This document shows positions 9,764 through 21,220 of a stretch of DNA of 64,000 nucleotides, in pieces. Position numbers and translations under genes: made by a program. Each line of letters begins with the position of its first letter. Position 1 is the first letter of the stretch. A model generated the notes under the pieces. That model ran no database searches, was not told where the DNA came from, and saw only the letters and a program-made list of their open reading frames with translations. Where the stretch lies: contig NC_079206.1 in the NCBI RefSeq assembly GCF_026745355.1, positions 20,780,392 to 20,844,391 on the forward strand. Direction: 5' to 3'. Source of the DNA: Beta vulgaris subsp. vulgaris. Taxonomy: Eukaryota; Streptophyta; Magnoliopsida; Caryophyllales; Amaranthaceae.

Positions 9764-12205
9764 AGATGCTGCTATGACCCTTCTCTGGAATTGTGATCTT
9801 CTGTTCTTGGAGAGGAACAGCATCATTCTATGAAACCAAGTATGGTGTTGAGTGATCTTCAACCAACTATATAACAGCTTCAAACATTTGAGAGCATAGT
9901 CACATTCAAAGAAAAGGTGTTTATGTGATTCCTTTCCTGGACATAAAACACAATTATCATCCACACAAAGTCCTGCTGTCACCAACCTATCTGTTGTTCT
10001 CAGCCTTTCCAGCATGATAAGCCAGGTTATAAACCAGTGTTTAGGACAGCCAACCTGTTCCAAATGTACCTATCCCAGAAAACTTTCTCAACATCACCAG
10101 AAAGCATTTTATAACATTTTTTAACAGAGAATATAGTAATATGTTTCAACTCATTCTCACTATAGAAACCTTTAGCTTCTTCCTTCAGCTTACAAATCTG
10201 CTTCCAATACCAACTGCTACCTGCTTTGGGGATGTAATCCCACCAGCTCTCAGCCTTGATATACACTTCATTAATTGACCCACTTTATCCACATTGAGTC
10301 TTGTTTAGTTGTTATTTGCCCAGACATTTTTCATCATTGCAGCCTTATTCCATATCTTGATATTCCTGATCCCTAATCCTCCAGCCTTCTTTTCTACACA
10401 CACTCTTTCCCAAGCCACATTGCCAGCCTTCATGCTGAAATAGGTACATGCCATAAATAAGCTCTGCAAACTTGATCAATCCTGTTCAAGCACACTTTAT
10501 GCAAGATGTAAATCTGGGCCCAATAAATGTGAATGCTTAACAGGACTGAATTCACCAATTGAAGCCTTCCACTGTAAGAGAGAATTCTGGATTGCCAGAC
10601 CCTGATTTTAGCACACATTTTCTCCACCAATACATTGCATTCCCCTACTGAGACTCTTCTTGCAGAAATGGGAACTCCTAGATACCTGAAAGGTAACTTA
10701 CTATGCTTGAAACCAGAGACATCTTTGATTCTCTGAATAGTAGTCTGATCCATACCTGCAGTGTAGAATTCTGACTTCATTTCATTTATCTTTAACCCTG
10801 ATGAATTAGAGAATAATTGAAAAGCTTGTAATAGCATGTATGCTGAGGATAATCTCCTTTACAGCATAGTATAACATCATCAGCAAATACTAGATGATTC
10901 AACTTTAGATTCTTGCATCTAGGATGGTATGAGAATCTCGGCACCTCCTGGAGCATAGCCATGATTCTTGACATGTACTCCATACAAACAACAAACAACA
11001 AGGGGACATTGGGTCCCCCTGTCTGATACCTCTCTTAGCTTCAAAAAAAACCATGTAGGGAACAATTTATCATAAGAGAGAACCTTGGAGTTTTCACACA
11101 AATCATGATGAGCTTAACAAGATGAGTAGGGAATCTCAAAGCCTCCAACATCTCCTGCAAGAAATCCCAATCAATAGTATCATAGGCCTTCTTCATGTCT
11201 AACTTCATCAACACACTTGGCCTAGCCCCTTTCCTTCCATAGTGTTTAACTAAATCTTGGCAAACCATTATATTATGCACTATGAACCTTTCATGCACAA
11301 AAGCCCCTTGATTTTCAGCTATCAAACTTGGTAAAACCTTTTCTATTCTGTAACATAGTACTTTTGTAATATCTTGTATAAGACATTACAGCATGCTATA
11401 GGTCTAAACTCCATTACATTGCATGGGCAGGAAAACCTTAGGAACCATTGCTAAGATAGTGGCATTGACCTCCTCGTAATTTCCCTGTTTGTAAGAAGTT
11501 CAGAACAGCATTGATCACATCTGATCCACTATTTCCAGGTATCTTTATAGAAGAAACCACCAAATCCATCAGGCCTGGAGCTTTTTCTCCAGGGATAGAC
11601 TCCATAGCCTGCTTAACCTCAGCAGCATCATAATCTCTGCTCAACTCTTGAATCTGTTCTTCAGAAAGAACTTGACCTCTCTCTACCACCCTTTTTTCAC
11701 AGCAGCTTTCCAATCATAGGCTGTCCTAATAACTCTTTATAGTAGCTAAGAAATGCATCAATAACCTTTTGAGGTTCATCTTGCCATACACCCCTGCTAT
11801 CATGAATTGCATATACTGTGTTTTTCACTCTACTAGCTTTAATTGACTGGTGAAATAAGTGGGAATTTTCATCTCCCTCTTACACCAGCTCAATTTAGCT
11901 TTTTGTCTCAGAAAAGACATATAAATATTGTGCACTCTTCTATACTCTTCACTAGCCTTCAGCTCTGCATCTCTTTTGTCAGGATTCCCAATATCTTCCT
12001 TTAACTCATCTTGACACTTCACTAAATGATGCATAGCTTTTATTTCAGTAGCTTGCAAGTCATTGAAACCCTCAGCATTCAATTGCTTCAAGGCATTTTT
12101 TACCATTTTCAGCTTACTAACCACCCTAAACATCAAAGAACCTTCAACTCTAGTATCCCAACAAGTCTTCACAATCTCTTTAAAATCTCTAGCTGAACTC
12201 CACAT
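9764..12205 (-). pseudogene. LINE ORF2 remnant (reverse transcriptase plus zinc-binding tail), unit 1
   Basis: In reading order (right to left) the pieces include MWSSARDFKEIVKTCWDTR, FVHERFIVHNIMVCQDLVK with MKLDMKKAYDTIDWDFL, and LVFADDVILCCKGDY, the reverse transcriptase FADD active-site box near 10880. PFRYLGVPISARRVSV and the zinc-binding block CVLCPGKESHKHLFFEC (about 9910-9960) follow. In an active L1 this protein nicks DNA and reverse-transcribes its RNA. At least five frameshifts are present. The CACTA element cuts the C-terminus just after the segment RRVIAA. Compare with the better copy at 26151-28640. Confidence 0.88.
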
Positions 12206-12426
12206 AGTATAGTATTTAAAGGGAGACTTCCTTTTTGCAGTTGAGGGTAAACTTGAATCACCATAGGACAGTGATCAAAGTAACCTTCTGGCATGAAATG
12301 AGCATTTGCACTTGGGAATGCTTCCTCCCATTTTTGTCATCCTTGATACTACTAAATAAGGCAATCAACTAGTTGCGCTATTTGATTCAAATAAATTACA
12401 CTCTTTAATTGCATTTCTTGTAGTGA

Positions 12427-13075
12427 GCATGCCAACAACATATATAAGACCATGTAAACTCCCGGAAAGTCCCAAACTTGGACCTCAAAGCAGCAACTCG
12501 ATGACAAAGGGTAAAATCAAGGATGATCCTAATATCCATCCACTAACCTCTAACTTAATCCCACACCCAAGTTCAAGATTTTGTGTAGGGAAAATTTTCC
12601 GTCGAAATCTACTCTAATTAGGTTTTGTTTCTATAATCTAAATACTCTTAAAAACTTATTATGACTAATTAGCCGTAGTAAAGAGCAGGAGCTTACCCGA
12701 ATTTATTAAATTAGTCCTATAAACAAACTTACTCATACTTATAAATTGAAGTTATTAGCCCAAGCTAAGGTCCGAAATATGGAAAAAAGTATCTCCACAA
12801 CTCTACCACCCTAAATTGAGTTAGGTGGTCCTAAAGTTAAATAATTTGAACTTATTTCAGTTCCGAACTTATCCTAACCACTTACTAATTAGCCCTATAA
12901 AAGAGCTTAGGTGAACTTATAGATAAACAAACTTATTCAAACTTATCAATTGAACTTCTTGGCGCTAAAGTGAAATTAATCGAAGTTACTAACCCGTAAT
13001 CAAACTTATCCAAATTTACTAGCTTTGAACTAAGCTTATCAAAACATATTAACATTGTAATTGAATTTAGGTTCG
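12427..13075. repeat. ~0.7 kb dispersed direct repeat, distal copy, unit 1
   Basis: Diverged direct repeat of 6746-7441. It lacks the stretch encoding the GAACCAACGAACAACGATCAC phrase of the proximal copy. All three distal copies share this difference, so the within-unit duplication is older than the tandem array. Confidence 0.75.
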
Positions 13076-13437
13076 ACCACTTTATAAAGTTATTAAAAAG
13101 GGCCTTATTTAAAATCTCCGCACCAACTAAAATCCACCTAGTTAACCTAGTCATATCTTGAATTAACTAAACCAAAATCATTTCAGCAATATCACTAGCA
13201 ATTAAAACTCTTTTAAGTAGCAGTACACACTTTATTAACTTATGACACAAAATATCAAATTAAATTATGCACATGATTATATCAAATTAAGCTAAAATTA
13301 CAGAGACAAACATTGATAAAAATTCTACATTACAGATGAAGGTATATAAAAATTAAACTTACTGCTGGAAACAATTTTGCATTGACGGGAATAAATTGGC
13401 AGACGAATAGAAAAGGCGACGAAGAAGCTTTTTCCTA

Positions 13438-13455
13438 CAACATAAATTGATAAAA
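13438..13455. other. Deletion scar with filler, unit 1 (B3 gene lost)
   Basis: Unit 1 jumps from TTTTTCCTACAAC directly to ATATCACACATGATTATA through the filler ATAAATTGATAAAA. In unit 2 these flanks are about 1.4 kb apart (30042-31450) and enclose the B3 gene and the left part of a Stowaway element. The filler words ATAAATTG and TTGATAAAA both occur within ~150 bp to the left, which fits templated end-joining repair of a double-strand break. Confidence 0.8.
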
Positions 13456-13567
13456 ATATCACACATGATTATATTCTCCTTACATATAAAGTACAAATGA
13501 CGGTCAAAGTAATAAAGATGAATAGTGTTATAAGTCAAAGTGGGTAAACTGATAAAGGACGGAGGTA
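13456..13567. mobile_element. Stowaway-like MITE, right part only, unit 1
   Basis: Right end TTTATC...AAAGGACGGAGGTAG followed by TA, matching the complete element at 31306-31564. The left end was removed by the unit 1 deletion. Confidence 0.75.
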
Positions 13568-14016
13568 GTATGTCACAAGGAAAAATATTCGTGAATAAAT
13601 CATCCGATGAATTAGCGAGGCTAACATTGCTACTGCAGCTCTAGGGAACCAACATAAGAAGTCTACTAAAAAGTGTAAAATGATTAAGGAAATAATGGCG
13701 GTGAGAAAACCAACAATGACACCAAGTATGACGAACAATCCCATGCGCATAGATTTCAGCTGATCAAATAACCAATTTTGGATCAATTTTGTGAACCTGC
13801 ACAGTAACAAGAACATAGCAGATGAGCCAGTTATCCGCACAAAAAACAAGTCCCAGAAATCAATTTAAGACAATAATACAAATTTGGTGTAATATTTTGT
13901 CACCTTGCTCTAATTTTAAGAAAAATTAAACCGCAAATGTTGCTCTTGAAGTTCGAAACCGCACTCCTTGCAAATTAGATTGGCAGCCTTCCATAGTTCC
14001 ATCTCACCGTCAGAAG
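13556..14016 (-). pseudogene. Gene fragment, unrecognised membrane protein (two exons), unit 1
   Basis: Reverse strand. Exon A (14016-13932) reads SDGEMELWKAANLICKECG then FELQEQHLR, including a CxxC pair. It ends at a GT donor. After an intron ending TTACTGTGCAG, exon B (13796 leftwards) continues in the same phase with RFTKLIQNWLFDQLKSMRMG. A strongly hydrophobic stretch, LFVILGVIVGFLTAIISL, and then FPRAAVAMLASLIHRMIYS follow. The open frame runs on into the Stowaway element, which supplies the stop. I do not recognise the family. A soluble Cys-containing part followed by a membrane anchor is what can be seen. Upstream exons are missing. A retroposed insert abuts exon A on its 5' side. Confidence 0.5.
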
Positions 14017-14036
14017 CTAATTATGAAAAAGGTTAT

Positions 14037-14638
14037 TTTTTTTTAAAGAGAAATTTCATTAATTGAAGGTCAAACGGCATCTACAATAGGTATTAAAGTA
14101 AAACAAGATACAATTAAACAAGACTAAATCAAATTTGTCTTCGAAGAAAAAACTACAATGAACCAGATCGAACAATACAGCACAACCCCCTTGTATTTGC
14201 TAAATTAAGCATCTATTGATGAGGAAGTCTATCATTCTGATATAGTTTGGGAAGAACATTATTGATCGAGTCAGGTTGACCGCATCCGAGATTCTAATAC
14301 CTTCATGTTGAGTCTCAAACTTCAACCAATGAGAATAATTTCTCATACCTAAAAACAAAAGAACCATACTCATAACTCCCATAGGGGAGAAGGAGATTTT
14401 CAAAACAGAAACTAAAAACCCCATAGCATGGTTTGAGAAAATCTCATAAAGAGAGACTAATTTATTGAACAAAACATGAAAATGAACTAAAAACTGAAAA
14501 TAAAAGGGGAAAAGGGGCTTACCATGGATGAAAACATCCATGGCAGTCCCTAATTTATAAAGAAGGGATAGCAGAGGCTAGGGTTTGAGAGAGAGAAAAA
14601 GAAAGGGGGGCTAGGGTTTTTTGTGTGTAATGGTTTTT
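14037..14638 (-). mobile_element. Retroposed insert with 16 bp target duplication, unit 1
   Basis: It is flanked by TTATGAAAAAGGTTAT (14021-14036 and 14639-14654) and begins with oligo-T at its left end, so it is a reverse-strand copy with an A-tail, the product of LINE-type target-primed integration. About 600 bp. Its sense start looks like a plant 5' leader (AAACCCTAGCC and CTCTCTCTC words) leading to an ATG with a possible splice donor soon after (ATCCATG|GTAAGCC). The 3' end has GAGAAATTTCATTAATTG, common at plant L1 tails. An open frame of 113 codons (14541-14200) is identical in both units but resembles nothing I know. It could be a short LINE, a SINE-like element or a retrocopy of an unspliced transcript. 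Confidence 0.75.
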
Positions 14639-14653
14639 TTATGAAAAAGGTTA

Positions 14654-14917
14654 TCTATACTAATATATTAAAAAGCGCGCTAAACCAGGAACATGCCACG
14701 TGGCGCTCTCCCTAGGGAGTTTTAATTCATGTAATCCATATACAATGAAAAAAATTAGAAATTGCATAGTATAGGTTTTGATCCCGTGACCTCAAGTTCA
14801 TGTACTAAAGTTTTAACCACTAGACCAAGTTGTATTTAGTGATATCATATCAAATTTACAATATTAATAAATGAACTTTTTCTTACCCGGGGCATAGCCG
14901 CGGGCCTAATAACTAGT
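14654..14917 (+). mobile_element. Non-autonomous Helitron, 264 bp, unit 1
   Basis: It starts TCTATACTAATATATTAAAA after an A and ends with a GC-rich hairpin (CCCGGGGCATAGCCGCGGG) followed by CCTAATAACTAGT before a T. TC start, a 3' hairpin about 10 bases before a CTAGT end, and insertion between A and T without target duplication are the Helitron signature. It has no Rep/helicase gene. The hairpin of this copy has one extra G compared with unit 2. Confidence 0.85.
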
Positions 14918-15002
14918 TTGATTACTAATAAATTGATCTCTGTAATTGTTGGTTTTAAAGAAGCAAACAACTAAGTTATACACCAGTTATGTTAAATCAA
15001 AA

Positions 15003-15232
15003 GGGCACGTTCGGTATTAATGTGGTTTTCTATTTTTTGGTTTTTTCATTTTCAAAGTCATATGATATATGTTCTATAATGAATAAAAAGTTAGTCAAAT
15101 TTACTAGGAACATGATGATTTTGAAAACTAACAACTAAAAAGTGAAAACTACTTTTTCTGGTTTCCTGTTTTTGGTTTTTAGTTTTCAAAAATGATGAAA
15201 ATTGAAAACAAAAAACGATAATGAACGGGCCC
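15003..15232. mobile_element. Possible MITE with GGGC(A/C)CGTTC ends, unit 1
   Basis: Left end GGGCACGTTCGGTATTAA and inverted right end GGGCCCGTTCATTATCG form an imperfect inverted pair around 230 bp of T-rich then A-rich DNA that can fold on itself. No convincing target duplication was found, so the family is open. The equivalent in unit 2 is 32995-33224. The surrounding DNA (14918-16059) shows no gene. Confidence 0.5.
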
Positions 15233-16059
15233 TCAGTTAACGGTTTCTGTCTGAACAAATAAAAAAAAAGCAATTCGATGTTACTGATCCTACATGGACG
15301 ATATGAGGGAATTATTTTTTATTTTGGAGTGAAGTGGAAATTTTATATATATTAGCATTATTGTGGGAAGATTTTCAGTTCTTGACATTCGAATCCCAGG
15401 TCTGGTATAACCTTCACATTGACAATTTTAACTGTAATGCCAGAAAAGAAAGGTAAATAGTGTCACCTAAAAGTCTATAAATGTTGTTGGAGATCAATAG
15501 ACTGATGGGCATGTTCTCAAGAACTGGTAGTTCAGTAGCAATATAAGCATATGTAGAAATAGAAGTAAATCCTAAGTTTATAATTGAGAACGATTAACAT
15601 GTTAATCCCTCTTGACCAAGTGATTATATATTAAAGAGCATAACCTCATATCACTATCAGATATTCAGATCATTGGTGAGATCTGAAGGATAAACATTGT
15701 GTGGAAGAAAAATTCATAATATTACTAGCAAGGTGAACTCACAGAAACTATAAGAAATAAAAATAAGGGTTTTTTTTTTGTGCGAAAGTAACTATTAAAA
15801 CACAAATTTTGTAGGGACGAACCTAATAAAAAATTTTTGTCTAAAAAGTTCTATCAAAATACTTCCGGTTATTAATAATAACCATTTTATGAATTGTGTG
15901 CTTTGCGATGACCATATATTTTTTATTCTAGCGATTCAATGCATGTAAAGCTCTTACTAAACAGATTAAGTTCGTATTACACTGTTCAAGGACAAGATTG
16001 AAAGACATTTAATTTGTTCAAATTTTTTTGTGTGTAAACTTTTGCTACTTTAGGATGTA

Positions 16060-16298
16060 CTCGCTCCGTTCCATAAAGTTCGTATCACTTTACGTATGTT
16101 TAAGAGTGTTTCATAAAGTTATTTCCATTTATACTTTATTATAAAAATTCAATATTTTAAAAGTACATATCGAGACGAATCAAACAAGACCCAGATGACT
16201 ATACTTTCACTTAACCATAAATCATAAAGGATAGTCAAAGGGAAATTTATAAATGGTGTCAAAAGTGAAAGTGTAATTATTAAAAAGGAACGAAGTAG
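16060..16298. mobile_element. Stowaway MITE, unit 1
   Basis: It lies between TA dinucleotides (16058-16059 and 16299-16300). Left end CTCGCTCCGTTCC and inverted right end CTACTTCGTTCC match the Stowaway terminus. 239 bp, non-coding. It sits about 90 bp before the unit 1/unit 2 junction. Confidence 0.88.
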
Positions 16299-18236
16299 TA
16301 TCATCCTAATTAAAATCAATAAAGTACAAACATATAATGTTTTTGTGGACTATGGTAAGTTACATTTAAAAACAACTTTGTATTGTTTGCTCATAAGAGT
16401 CCTTTAATGGATAGATCAGATCTAACAATATGTCAATCAAATTTCATTATTAAATAATATGAGAGTTACTAACTTGATTCTCGAAATCTTGATCTCAATT
16501 TCTTAAGGAATATATAGTTTAATGAAATATTTGTAAATGAAATATATTGTCTATTTATTAGTTAATTCATACGTTATATTTTTTTAATGATGGAAACTTA
16601 TTTTCTCTTTACTTTGATTAAATTATATTTAGCACATAGGCTTAATCATATTATCGCTACTTTTTATGTGTTTAATATTTAGCTAAATATTTATGAACTT
16701 TTCACCATGGTTTTGGGGAAACTATCATAAAATCTTAAATTTATTAAACTAAAAATATCGCGTATATAATTTGCATGGGTCAAAACCCTATACTAAAAAT
16801 TTTCTGTTCAAATATATTATCAGCATACATCTTTTCCGTACACACATGAGAATAATATATAGTTTACTATTGAGTGTAAATATAGTACTTAAGATATATT
16901 TTTTTCTTAAGAGAATCTTATTTTGCAAAGGGATAATATAGTGGTTGGTTTATGATCATGGCATGTGCCCTTCGCATGACATCCACAGAATTTCAACAAT
17001 GAGGAGGTACTTCATTATTCTAATAGTTTAACACCAAATTTAATTTATTAAAACCCAAGATAGAGAGCTTGAGCAAGACTGCAAAAAAGGAGAAAAAGTG
17101 ATTGCATGATTGAGTATCAGTAGTGGTGCAAATAGTGATTTAGTATGAGCTTATGAATGAAGCAACAAACAGAGCGAAAGCTTTTTAATCAACTTTTTCT
17201 AGTCATATTCCACCATGACATTAGCTACATTAGACACACGGGTCATAAGTCAGTTTTCGAATATACTCTTAATACACGATATGGTTATAAAATGAAACTT
17301 TAAATCACGAGCTAATATTCAAACCATGATTTTTTGAGAAACATCCTAAATTCTTAAATTTGTAAAACAAAAACTTCCCGTGAATTTTATTGTGTTTTTG
17401 TTCCTTTTACATATTTATAAATTTACATATCATGATTAAGATTTTTACTTTTTAAAATGTTGTAACAAATATGATGAAATATTAATTTATATAATATATT
17501 CTTTCAACTTTTAATGCATGAATTCTAATAATTATGACTTCAATAAATTTAGAATAAAAACGACTACTTAACCAACAAAACAATTCCAATTCATTATGCA
17601 CGAGTCCAAATCCAATCTATATAAAACCTCCCGTGCATATTTGCATGGAATTTTCGATCATTTTTTTCATTATGTACCAATAATAGTCCCACAAATCCAT
17701 AAATATCGAACTAAAAATTACTACCTCCGGTTTTTTCATTGTAACGCTTTTCTTTTTTGGCTGTTTTTATATAATTGTTACACTTTAACTTTTTCCTTAT
17801 ATGGTAACCTATCACATCCACTTTTTACCCTTTTCTATATACTCCACCAAAACCTTCCCTATTTTTCTCTCTCTCCTACAATATAAATTTTTAATGCTTC
17901 TTTTATATTTCTCAAAATTCTTTCTTGCTTTTTGCAAAATTTCCTTGGTGATAAATGCTTTCTAACGCACTTTATGACCTCCTTTTGGCTTATTTTGGTC
18001 CCCCTTATTCCCCTTTCTTCCCTCTTTCTTCTCACTTTCCCCTTCTATTGCATTCACTTGATCATAGTGATATTTTGCTAGATTTTCGATCTATTTTGAT
18101 CGAATTTCTAGCACATATGCTTTCACCATATTTTCTTATGTTTTTATTGCAGGTATGACCCTTTTCGGGGCCGAGTAATGCGAGACATGGCTTAAGGGGA
18201 CGAGCTAGAGAATGCGAGGGAGCTTGAGGTGCGCTT

Positions 18237-18450
18237 GGAGACGCCCGCACACGATGGTGCGCCCGCACATACAAGCGGTGCGCCCGCACCTCAGCAGATT
18301 CATAATACAAAAGAGATGGTGCACCCGCACCAAGCATAGGTGCGCCCGCACCACTTTGGTGCGCCCACACCATTTGACGAAGCTGCAAAGGCTGAGGCAG
18401 AAGAGTTAGGTGCCCCCGCACCTATGCTTGTGGTCTGCGCCCGCACCCAT
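18237..18450. repeat. GGTGCGCCCGCACC motif cluster, unit 2
   Basis: Same cluster as in unit 1. It has lost one motif near 18428, where the last spacer reads TGTGGTCTGCGCCCGCACC. This copy-number change between otherwise matching units suggests the motifs are unstable, by slippage or hairpin deletion. Confidence 0.8.
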
Positions 18451-19459
18451 CGTTTTCGAAAAATGAAGCTCGTGGCTTCATCAAACGAGTTTTTGTTTTA
18501 TTTTGAAGACTTACACTTTATTCTAGTTTTTAGAGATTTTTTAGGGTTTTGTACTAGAGAGAAAACACTTGAGTTTTGATTGAGAATTGAGATTAGTAAT
18601 CGTAGTTTGTGATTCCGTTAACATCAAAGGTACTTTTCGTTGAATTTAATTTGAAGTTTCAGTTTTTTTTCATTCTATTAGTGTTTGTTCTTGCTTTTAG
18701 TTTATTTTAGAGCTTCATTCTCATATTCTTATAATTGAGATTTCTATTAGTTTAATTATCGTTTAATCATATTTAGCCTTAGATTAGTCATAGATTTTAT
18801 GTTTAATTGCTTAGAATCCATGATTACTGAGTAGTTTCATATCTAGGGCTAGGGTGAAAGTATGAATTAGGGTTTTAAATGTTTTGTTGATGCGATTGTG
18901 ATGTTCTAAAGGAAGCTATGCATTGATCTTGGTGTTTTAAAACTTTAGGATATATATTGATCACATTTATACTTTGGTATTTTGAACTCAAATATTCTTA
19001 AATCGAATTTTGAACTCTTTTATCATCCCCAAGAATCAACTTAATTTCTATGCCAAGATATTGGGTAGAAATTAAGGGGACCCTTTATTAGGGGTTTTCT
19101 GAATTGATTGAATCACTTCATCAATTAACTAAAGACCACTCGAGAGAGGATTTAGTAGATTGATTAAGTGATTACTCTTGAGGACCATTCGATAGTATTT
19201 TAGAGGGAAACTAAATCTTGCATGATCATCTCCATTATTTCGCAATCGCATCAACAATCATTGTCCGTTCTTATTCATACTAGTAACCTTAACTCTAGTG
19301 TCTTTTTATTTGATAAATTAACTCTCTTGTTGTTCGCTGGTTCTAGTTTTTAGCTAGTCTTAATTGTTCACGCGGCTTTTCGAGCGCACACTTCGTCCCA
19401 CGAAGTTCTATGACTACACTACCTGCGTCAACCTTAACATCGAATCGATGATAAGGTAG

Positions 19460-20028
19460 ATGGCAAATAATCCAGGGCTATCAAACTTCCTCACCATCGA
19501 TCCATGAACCTACTTATGATCAGCTTACTCTCGAATTCTTGAGTACGTTGAACATAAGCAGGGAGGCGGACACGGGGGTTCTAACTATTCAATGTCGTCT
19601 TTTTAATCAAGGTAGAACACTCTCTTTCGACGAATTCTGTGAAGCATTTGGGATGGATTATAGTGCTATCGAACTTCTTCACCTTATGATGCCCCTTTAG
19701 GCACCATTTATAAAGGTACAACGAACAGGAGTAGTGGGCTAATATCACCAATGGCACGACTCCGTTTCGGACGAACTCGTCCAAAGCATCGGAGATCATC
19801 CATATCGCTCTCCATTACTTCCATAGGACGTTGGTTTATACCATCTTTCCTAAACACGAAGTCGTGCAGTTGAGGAAGGAAGAGCTGCTGGTTCTTTGGT
19901 TGGCTACTGATAGGGCCCACTATAGAGCCCGAATTAATTTTGCCGTTCTCTTCCTTAATCGACTGCAGGAGATTTGGGGGTACTACGGTATCTGGGGAGA
20001 TCGTTTGTGTAACATCCCGTCCAAAACC
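19460..20028 (+). pseudogene. Athila-like ORF1 remnant, unit 2
   Basis: Same decayed gag-like segment as in unit 1, beginning MANNPGLSNF and interrupted by the same early TGA. It keeps the FDEFCEAFGMDY and RKEELLVLWLATD blocks. Individual indels differ from unit 1, for example near 19709 and 19757. Shared stops show that the element was dead before the unit was duplicated. Confidence 0.6.
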
Positions 20029-20639
20029 AAGAAGAACAAGACTTAAAATAAGGAAAAAGATATGAATAATGGAAGCGGAAATACAAAGAGACGGAGATGC
20101 TACTCTATGGAGTAGAATGGAAAACTATAAATTAGACAAAGGCTTCATAAGCATAAGTCAACTCCAAGATATAGATGTAAAAGGGAAAAAATGAGGTCCC
20201 ATACCCTCATCTCCAACAAGTCTCAAAAAGTCATAAGACCACCATTACAACCTCAAAATAGAGTGATATAACTAAAAGCAGCTGAAATCCATAGTTCCAA
20301 AACATAAGTCGAAAACAAGAGTAGCTACTTATAACCAACTAGTAACTAGTCCTAATCCAGCTTCAGAATGCTCATCTACTATAACAAGCACTACTTCCTT
20401 GCTCACACGGTTAAAACAACAACCCCGTCCAAACTGTGACAACTCTAAACAGCATCACCATCTGCACAATAATTCAACAACTTCCACAATCAGTGGGGAG
20501 TAACTAGCAGTTCTCCCAGCTCAAATAGAAACATAAAAGAACTTAAATAATTAGAAACAACATCAGAAATTACAGTATCAAACACCATACTCACCACGAG
20601 ATACAATGATCATAAAATCAACCTAGACACTCTACTAAC

Positions 20640-21220
20640 CACTAGTAGAATAAATATTATTTGCTGCGGTGATAATGCTGCGGTGATAATGCTGCGGTTT
20701 TACCTACACGCAGCAATATAACACGCAAAAAGAAATAAAAAAATAGAAATTGACAATATTGCTGCGGTTCCCGCCCAAAACCGCAGCAATATTGTCTAAC
20801 GGTTATCATTTTAAAAACATGTGGGCCCTGTACAGCTAATATTGCTGCGGTTTCCACGTGGGACCGCAGCAATATCATTAAAAAATATTTTTTTAAAAAA
20901 GTAAACGTATTTTAATATATTGCTGCGGTTCTTGACAAGAACCGCAGCAATATTATTTAAAAAAAATATAAAACCCATCAATTAGGGTTTTTATCCTTAC
21001 TCCCCTCTCTCAACCTCATACGTAGCAGCAGTCAGCGCCTCAACTCTCTCAACTCTCTCTTCTCTCTCAACTCTCTCTCCTCTCTCTTCTCTCTCAACCT
21101 TCGTCGTCCACCGGCCTAAGTTCTTCTTTGTCGTCCACCGGCCTCGACTGCTTCCGTCAACCTTCGAACGGAGCGCCGCGACGAACAATTTTTTTCTGTG
21201 GAGTGCTACACTCCTAGTAT
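20640..21220 (+). mobile_element. CACTA element, 5' part only, unit 2
   Basis: Same truncated element as in unit 1, starting CACTAGTAG at 20640, with an extra copy of the GATAATGCTGCGGT motif (20670-20697) just inside the end. The hairpin motifs TTGCTGCGGTT / AACCGCAGCAA recur to about 20955. No right terminus is found. It lies about 3.5 kb left of the complete element of the same family. Confidence 0.7.

Larger units (their letters stand above)
7939..12329 (-). mobile_element. L1-type LINE, 5'-truncated, with nested CACTA, unit 1
   Basis: Reverse strand. The A-tail shows as oligo-T at the left end (7939-7947) and the body is flanked by a 15 bp target duplication ATTTTTGTCATCCTT (7924-7938 and 12330-12344). 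Removing the nested element (8271-9760) leaves about 2.9 kb, the C-terminal part of ORF2. Only the reverse transcriptase and its zinc-binding tail remain. The endonuclease part is absent, as expected for 5' truncation. Numerous indels break the frame (for example near 10280, 10480, 10840, 11380 and 11470), so this copy is dead. The insertion is shared base for base with unit 2. Confidence 0.93.
8..16391. repeat. Large tandem unit 1 (16,384 bp)
   Basis: The sequence starting CATAAGAGTCCTTTAATGG at 8 restarts at 16392 and again at 34386, and the copies stay collinear and nearly identical for many kilobases. Unit 1 carries a LINE (7939-12329) that itself carries a CACTA element (8271-9760). It has lost about 1.4 kb including the B3-domain gene (junction near 13438-13455). 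Differences from unit 2 are mostly scattered single-base indels with fewer substitutions. The chosen unit boundary is arbitrary because the array is circularly permutable. Confidence 0.93.

Noticed and set aside
14780..14850. tRNA-like phrase GATCCCGTGACCTCAAGTTC inside the Helitron
   Set aside because: It has a partial resemblance to tRNA B-box/SINE text, but no A box at the right distance and no cloverleaf. No tRNA gene was called.
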